Positions 6,815 to 10,437 of a stretch of 10,437 nucleotides of DNA are shown piece after piece. The first letter of the stretch is position 1. Every line of letters starts with the position of its first letter. Both the position numbers and the translations under genes were made by a program. Origin of the DNA: CAYJXJ01 sp964374095 (GTDB taxonomy: Bacteria > Elusimicrobiota > Elusimicrobia > UBA1565 > UBA9628); assembly GCA_964374095.1 (NCBI GenBank), contig CAYJXJ010000168.1, forward strand, positions 1-10,437. The letters run 5' to 3'. The notes below the pieces were generated by a model. The model saw nothing but the letters and a program-made list of their open reading frames with translations, was not told the DNA's origin and did no database searches.

Positions 6815-8284
6815 GTGAAAGCGCTGAATCGTAGCGCATTTTTGGGGCGCTGTCAAATCGGACGCCCGGCGTGTCTGGCCCTGCTTTTGGCGCCGGCGGC
6901 GGCCCGCGCCCAGGCTCGCGAGGTGGTCCTCTCGACGCCCCTTGCCGCGTCCCGCGCGCCCCGCGACACCCTCCCCGAGTTCTTCCGGCGCATCTCCAAG
7001 ATGCACATCGGGGGAAGCCTCTCCCTGAACTGGCGCAACGTGGGCCCCCGCCGGCCGGGTTTCGAGACCCAAATCCAAAACGAGGTCTATCTCGCCGACA
7101 TGTACTTCGGCGTCGACGGGCCTTTCCTCGACGGGTTCCCGGTGAAGATGGAGTGGCATCTGCCGACCGGGAGCCGGGGCCAGCTCCAACTCAACCAGTT
7201 GTATTTCAAATACGAACGAGTCGAGAACCTCTCCCTCCAGTTCGGGAAGTTCATCGTCCCATTCGGCCGCTACAACGAGCTTTACAAACCCGACGACTAT
7301 CTCACCGTCACCCGGCCGCTTCTTTTCGCCTCTCCCGACACCCTCGATCTCGTCGTCCGGCCCAATTCCCCGCGTCCGCCCATCAGTTCGGGCTACACCG
7401 ACATCGGGGCCCGGGCGAGCTATCACCCTCCCAGCCTGCACCCGGTGATGCCCGCGGAGGTCACGGTTTTCGTCGTCAACGGGATCGGGGAATCCACCAA
7501 CCGCCAGCGGACCTTCCCGGACCCGGAAAACCTGGGCATACGAGCCCCTCCCACCACGGGCGTCAATCCCGACTTCGGGCATCGAAACAATAACCTCGCC
7601 GACAACAACAACCCCAAGTCCATCGGGGGCCGCATGGTCTTCGGGGCGGGCGAGGTGCGCAAGCCGTGGCCTTTCCCGGAGGAGACCGGAGACCTCCGGG
7701 GCGTTTCGGTCGGCCTTTCGGCGCTGGGCGGGCTCTATGACCTCGAGGCCTATTTGGAGCAGCAGGTATACAGCATCGACGCGTCCTTCGATTACAAGGG
7801 GTACGGCTTTTCCGGCGAGTATCTCTACAGCGCCAACCACTTCCGCTCCCCCTTGGCGACGCCGTCCGGGTCGAATCTGGTGCTCCCCATCCACCAGTTG
7901 CGCGACCGCGAGCATATCTACGGCTACTTCGTGCAAACGTCTTTTCCGGTGCTGCGCAAGCCGGGCCTGGGCAAACGCGTCACGGGCGTGCTCGTCTTCA
8001 ACCAAGCCTACCGCCGCGGCCCCTTGCTCGACTTCTTCCTCAACTACGTGGACACGGACGGCAGCACCATCCCGTCCTTGACCGCGATTCGTCCCGACTC
8101 CTTAAGGGTGACGCGCCGGATCGACAAGTACACCTACGCCCTCAATTGGATGCTCACCGACCATTTCTTCCTCAAGGCCGAGTACTCGTACTGGACCATG
8201 GGGCGTTCCACCATCCGTACCCTGAATTCCGTAGGGACCACCGATATCTACCAAAGCGCCTTCTCCATGGTCGCGAGCTTTTGA
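6815..8284 (+). CDS. Porin-like outer-membrane beta-barrel protein
   Basis: This 489-residue protein starts with a signal peptide (residues 1-32, with a hydrophobic run LALLLAPAAARA and cleavage at ARA-Q). The mature part shows alternating aromatic and polar strands typical of outer-membrane barrels, for example LQLNQLYFKYERVENLSLQFGKF, and it ends in Phe, the usual recognition signal for barrel assembly. The phrase FGKFIVPFGRYNELYKP is typical of phosphate-selective porin (OprO/OprP)-like and related putative porins, so passive uptake of a solute is likely, but specificity cannot be read. GTG 6815 is preferred because it sits just after an extended -10 and directly precedes the signal peptide; the open frame reaches back to 6479, antisense to the ferredoxin gene. 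The stop overlaps the start of the hydrolase gene (TTGA), so the two are probably translated together. Confidence 0.82.
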   Translation: MKALNRSAFLGRCQIGRPACLALLLAPAAARAQAREVVLSTPLAASRAPRDTLPEFFRRISKMHIGGSLSLNWRNVGPRRPGFETQIQNEVYLADMYFGVDGPFLDGFPVKMEWHLPTGSRGQLQLNQLYFKYERVENLSLQFGKFIVPFGRYNELYKPDDYLTVTRPLLFASPDTLDLVVRPNSPRPPISSGYTDIGARASYHPPSLHPVMPAEVTVFVVNGIGESTNRQRTFPDPENLGIRAPPTTGVNPDFGHRNNNLADNNNPKSIGGRMVFGAGEVRKPWPFPEETGDLRGVSVGLSALGGLYDLEAYLEQQVYSIDASFDYKGYGFSGEYLYSANHFRSPLATPSGSNLVLPIHQLRDREHIYGYFVQTSFPVLRKPGLGKRVTGVLVFNQAYRRGPLLDFFLNYVDTDGSTIPSLTAIRPDSLRVTRRIDKYTYALNWMLTDHFFLKAEYSYWTMGRSTIRTLNSVGTTDIYQSAFSMVASF

Positions 8285-9204
8285 GCCGCCTCAACCGGTG
8301 GAGGCGGCCGGTCCTGACCCTCGCGGCGCTGGCCGCCTGGGCCGGGCCGGGTTTCGCCGCCTCCCCTTTGGACTACCGCGAGGCCCTTTTTGAGTCCTCG
8401 CTGGCGGAGCGGGGAGCGCGCGAATTCGACGTCTCCTTTCCCTCCCCGCTGAAGAGCCCTTTCCCCGCCAACGACACGGTGTGGGGCCGCTATTGGCTGC
8501 CGGCGGGCGCCGGCCCGCATCCGGCGGTGCTGGTCCTTGGGGTCATGGCCGCGTCCAATGATTTCATCGAGATGCGCTTCGTCCGGCGGCTGGTCAAGGA
8601 CGGCTTCGCGGTGCTGCTCATGGAGACCCCCTACCAATTTCGCCGCCGACCCGACCCGCTGATGCCCAGCGGGCAGGTCTTCCTCGCCCGCACCGCTCCG
8701 GCCCTCGCCCGAAATTTCCGGCAGGCCGCGCTCGACGCGCGGCGCTCGCTCTCCTGGCTGGCCGGCCGCGGCGAGGTGGACCGGCGGCGCATCGGCCTGC
8801 TGGGGGTGAGTCTGGGGGCGCTGGTGAGCGCGGCGGTCTATTCGGTCGATGCGACGCCGCGCTATGCGGTCTTCATGCTGGGCGGGGCCGATTTCCCGGC
8901 CCTGGCGCTGGAGAGCGGCATGACCGGCCCGTTCATCCGGCAGGCGGGGATCCGGCCGGAAGAGTTGCGCAAGGCCTGGAAGGGCATCGATCCCACGGAC
9001 TATGTCCCGGCTAATCTCACCAAGCCCGCCCTGCTCATCAACGCGGTCTGGGACCGCGTGATCCCGCGCCGCGCGGCGCTGGCCCTGCGGCATTCCTTCC
9101 CCGCGGCCGAGCAGACCTGGGTGCCGCTGGGGCACTACGCGTCGGTGCTGCACCTGATGTGGGTGCCGCGTTACGTCTCTCGGCGCCTGCGCGAGAACCT
9201 CTGA
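8281..9204 (+). CDS. Exported alpha/beta hydrolase (dienelactone hydrolase/esterase-like)
   Basis: This 307-residue protein has a signal peptide (residues 1-26, ending GPGFAA) and an alpha/beta-hydrolase fold. The triad is visible: Ser177 in GVSLG, Asp258 in VWDRVIP, and His285 in LGHYASV. Family knowledge points to a carboxylester hydrolase or dienelactone-hydrolase-like enzyme; the substrate is unknown. The TTG at 8281 overlaps the TGA of the outer-membrane protein gene and is the only suitable start before the signal peptide. The open frame continues upstream to 8146, but that would lie inside the barrel gene. The overlap implies an operon in which the porin may bring in or export the compound that this periplasmic enzyme handles; that is inference. 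The signal peptide codons contain a palindrome repeated after the stop codon. Confidence 0.85.
   Translation: MSRLNRWRRPVLTLAALAAWAGPGFAASPLDYREALFESSLAERGAREFDVSFPSPLKSPFPANDTVWGRYWLPAGAGPHPAVLVLGVMAASNDFIEMRFVRRLVKDGFAVLLMETPYQFRRRPDPLMPSGQVFLARTAPALARNFRQAALDARRSLSWLAGRGEVDRRRIGLLGVSLGALVSAAVYSVDATPRYAVFMLGGADFPALALESGMTGPFIRQAGIRPEELRKAWKGIDPTDYVPANLTKPALLINAVWDRVIPRRAALALRHSFPAAEQTWVPLGHYASVLHLMWVPRYVSRRLRENL
8285..8308. repeat. 24-nt imperfect palindrome at the start of the hydrolase gene
   Basis: GCCGCCTC (8285-8292) pairs with GAGGCGGC (8301-8308), and the inner AACCGGTG adds three more pairs with one mismatch. Bases 8289-8304 (CCTCAACCGGTGGAGG) match the palindrome at 9212-9227 at 15 of 16 positions. 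It begins one base after the barrel stop and codes for residues 2-10 of the hydrolase signal peptide, so as RNA it could form a hairpin that limits translation. Confidence 0.6.
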
Positions 9205-9211
9205 GGGGGTT

Positions 9212-9227
9212 CCTCCACCGGTGGAGG
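9212..9227. repeat. Perfect 16-nt palindrome after the hydrolase gene
   Basis: CCTCCACCGGTGGAGG begins 8 nt after the hydrolase stop. It is a near-copy of the palindrome at 8289-8304, so the hydrolase gene is bracketed by the two. No T-run follows, so it is not a standard intrinsic terminator, although it might help end or stabilise the transcript. Confidence 0.65.
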
Positions 9228-9346
9228 TGAGTCGCGCGGGCGGCGCCATTGCCTCGCCCGGCGGAAACTGATAATTTGAATCCGCCATGCCGATCGTCCC
9301 GCCCCCGGCCGTCTTCGACCGCCCCTGCCCCGCTGCGGCTTCCTGA

Positions 9347-9508
9347 ACCGGCGAGCAAAACGCGCTCCGGACTCAGCGCCGGGAAAGCGTGTTCATTGAG
9401 CTTGAGCGGGTACGTAGAGCGGCAAAAAGGGACGGGAAGACGCGGTTCACCGCGCTCTTTCATCATGTCTACAACACCGACGCGCTGCGAGCGGCAACGG
9501 GCTGTTAG
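9347..9508 (+). pseudogene. Truncated group II intron reverse transcriptase (N-terminal relic)
   Basis: The frame after a TGA at 9344-9346 encodes 53 residues. TQRRESVFIELERVRRAAK followed by RFTALFHHVYNTDALRAA matches, from memory, the N-terminal block of group II intron-encoded reverse transcriptases (ER(V/I)R..A..D...RFTALLHHVY...LR). In complete enzymes this leads within about 20 residues to LK.DAAPGVDG and the polymerase domain of some 400 residues. Here homology stops at about 9494 and the frame ends at 9508. Upstream, the same frame holds ATG 9287 with a -10-like GATAAT (9270-9275), then the TGA. None of the polymerase, maturase or intron ribozyme domains is visible nearby. This is a dead fragment of a mobile element, and its end overlaps the protease stop on the other strand. 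Confidence 0.75.
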
Positions 9509-9900
9509 GGGAATTCCAGGTAGCCCTGGCTTTGGAGCGCGTCCATGTGCAGAATGCTTCGAGAAAGCATCCCGTCAAAACCCAGCATCAGGGGAATCCT
9601 GTCCTCCTCGCTGAGATGAGCCTTGAATCGCAGGGGCGGCAGACTGTGGGCGCGATCCATCAGGGAAGCCGTCACCTCGCCCAAATGAACCAAGAGCTTC
9701 GCTTCCGGCACGATCCCGGCGATCTCATCGGGACATAATATGTCGGCTCCAATCTGCTTCCAAATGTGGGCCGGCAGGATGCTCAAGGGCGCTCCAGTGT
9801 CCACAATCGCCTCATAGGGCTCGGTCCAGCCTTTGGTCGTCTTAAACCGCGCCAGGACGAGGATGCGGCGAAGCCAAACCTCGACCTTCTTCTGGAACAA
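9505..9900 (-). CDS. Retropepsin-like aspartic protease
   Basis: This protein of about 131 residues carries the retroviral-type active site Asp34-Thr-Gly-Ala in AIVDTGAPLSILP, followed later by the hydrophobic-hydrophobic-Gly motif LMLG (104-107) in LMLGFDGMLSR. The length of one lobe implies an active homodimer, as in retropepsins. There is no signal peptide or membrane segment, so it should act in the cytoplasm. The first conventional start is TTG 9898-9900, but the frame is open and protein-like for about 17 more codons upstream (SRVDLSFRQNLDRE), reaching the stop of the DUF5678-like gene, so a rare start such as CTG or ATT is possible. It lies 40 nt or less after that gene, and the two are probably cotranscribed. 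Codon third positions look less GC-rich than in the neighbours. The substrate is unknown; the DUF5678-like protein is a candidate. Confidence 0.8.
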   Translation of the reverse strand: MFQKKVEVWLRRILVLARFKTTKGWTEPYEAIVDTGAPLSILPAHIWKQIGADILCPDEIAGIVPEAKLLVHLGEVTASLMDRAHSLPPLRFKAHLSEEDRIPLMLGFDGMLSRSILHMDALQSQGYLEFP

Positions 9901-9940
9901 TTCGCGGTCCAGGTTCTGCCGGAAAGACAGATCGACTCGG

Positions 9941-10183
9941 CTAATAGATGTGGGAGGCGCCGGCTACGAAGATTAGGGGGGTCTCGTTGCGGGGATACTT
10001 CTTCCGTACCTCGGACTCGGCGCGGCCCAGGTTGGGGTCGGAGGCCACAACCTTCTTTTGATAGACCCCTACCCACTGATTGTCGTAGAGCTTCAAAAGC
10101 TCCCCGTAGTGTTGGTTGGCCCAATCGAAATTTTCCCAGAATGCCTGAGGCGGAACGGGAGGCAACTCGCCAGCTTGGTTCAT
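9941..10183 (-). CDS. Small DUF5678-like protein
   Basis: This 80-residue protein has an N-terminal Pro-rich segment (residues 5-14) and then the pattern YGELLKLYDNQWVGVYQKKVVA (26-47), a Lys-rich helix (53-64) and PLIFVAGA (69-76). This agrees with my recollection of the DUF5678 family: a 'keep Tyr, Trp-Val, kkvVasg' core, a helix with Tyr-Pro, and a final strand. No function is known for the family. The protein has no signal peptide and no catalytic motif. The start is strongly supported by a -10 box 6 nt upstream, implying a leaderless mRNA. The downstream gene encodes a retropepsin-like protease, and the pair may act as a unit in which this protein is substrate, adaptor or inhibitor; that is inference. 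Confidence 0.78.
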   Translation of the reverse strand: MNQAGELPPVPPQAFWENFDWANQHYGELLKLYDNQWVGVYQKKVVASDPNLGRAESEVRKKYPRNETPLIFVAGASHIY

Positions 10184-10189
10184 GGTGAT

Positions 10190-10195
10190 AGTATA
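10190..10195 (-). promoter_or_regulatory. -10 box of the DUF5678/protease pair, leaderless spacing
   Basis: TATACT on the minus strand ends 6 nt before ATG 10183, so transcription should begin at or next to the A of the start codon. It shares GCTATACT with the promoter at 6798-6804. A weak -35-like TGGAAA lies 17 nt upstream (10213-10218). Confidence 0.6.
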
Positions 10196-10437
10196 GCGGT
10201 TTCCTGCGAAAATTTCCAGGACACGCGCCGGAGCCGCCGCCCCAGGGGCGCCCGGAGGCGGCCGACCGACGATTGCAGGTTAGTACACGCGGCGATGAAT
10301 TCGCCACGGGTTTAGGGGTGCGCTGAAAGATTGGGAGTGCGTGGGCGGTTAGGCCCCGAGAGGCCTGTGCAGCCGTGTGCCGCTGCGTCCGGACGCACTC
10401 ATTAGAGGTCTCCGCGTCAACCGGCGATAGCAGATTG
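10196..10437. other. Gene-free right edge with inverted repeats
   Basis: I see no credible coding frame here. GCCGCC (10233-10238) pairs with GGCGGC (10257-10262) around GCCCC-A-GGGGC. Farther right, GAGTGCGT (10335-10342) pairs with ACGCACTC (10393-10400), enclosing GCGG/CCGC and AGGCC/GGCCT stems. TGCGTCCGGACGCA (10384-10397) is a perfect 14-nt palindrome that would compete with the outer stem. In GC-rich DNA some of this is expected by chance; a structured RNA or a regulatory region for a gene beyond the edge is possible. Confidence 0.35.

Noticed and set aside
9287..9346. Small 19-codon ORF with a -10-like box
   Set aside because: Too short, Pro/Ala-rich, and in frame with the reverse transcriptase relic; more likely part of its decay.
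9783..10307. Long minus-strand frame overlapping the DUF5678 and protease genes
   Set aside because: Rich in Arg/Ser/Pro and without family resemblance, while the other two frames give a DUF5678-like protein and a DTGA protease.
10318..10437. 5' end of a group II intron (GTGCG at 10318)
   Set aside because: Only a five-base consensus; no domain V or other ribozyme part can be seen before the window ends.

Overview
The window is a GC-rich stretch from what looks like a diderm (Gram-negative type) bacterium. The diderm reading rests on a predicted outer-membrane beta-barrel with a C-terminal Phe, several exported proteins with signal peptides, and a periplasmic-style AmiC-like amidase. The phylum cannot be fixed from sequence alone; an Elusimicrobiota-like lineage is only a guess. 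There are no rRNA, tRNA or CRISPR features.

Layout. 1-2037, minus strand: the first codons of an unknown gene at the window edge, a GAF-PAS sensory protein coupled to it by a TAATG junction, and a membrane-anchored M28 metallopeptidase. 2038-2100 is a compact divergent promoter region. 2101-4026, plus strand: a large exported N-acetylmuramoyl-L-alanine amidase. 4027-4431 is a convergent intergenic stretch with no convincing gene but two strong inverted repeats and a possible decayed reading frame. 4432-6766, minus strand: a ferredoxin gene followed by an exported protein fusing a C39-like peptidase to an NlpC/P60 peptidase. 6767-6814 is a second divergent promoter region. 6815-9204, plus strand: a porin-like outer-membrane protein overlapped by an exported alpha/beta hydrolase, whose gene is bracketed by two almost identical palindromes. 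9205-10437 is accessory-looking: a truncated group II intron reverse transcriptase relic (plus strand), then a minus-strand pair made of a DUF5678-like protein and a retropepsin-like aspartic protease, then about 240 gene-free bases at the right edge.

Functionally, 2101-6420 encodes two cell-wall or envelope hydrolases (amidase, C39-NlpC/P60), with the M28 peptidase divergent from the amidase. The outer-membrane protein and hydrolase look like an uptake-plus-hydrolysis pair. The retropepsin/DUF5678 pair is the least understood module and the best candidate for something undescribed. A recurring feature is a -10 box only 6-10 nt before the start codon without a Shine-Dalgarno sequence (at 2037, 2101, 6815 and 10183), suggesting leaderless transcripts. 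By contrast the ferredoxin and the GAF-PAS gene have ordinary ribosome-binding sites.
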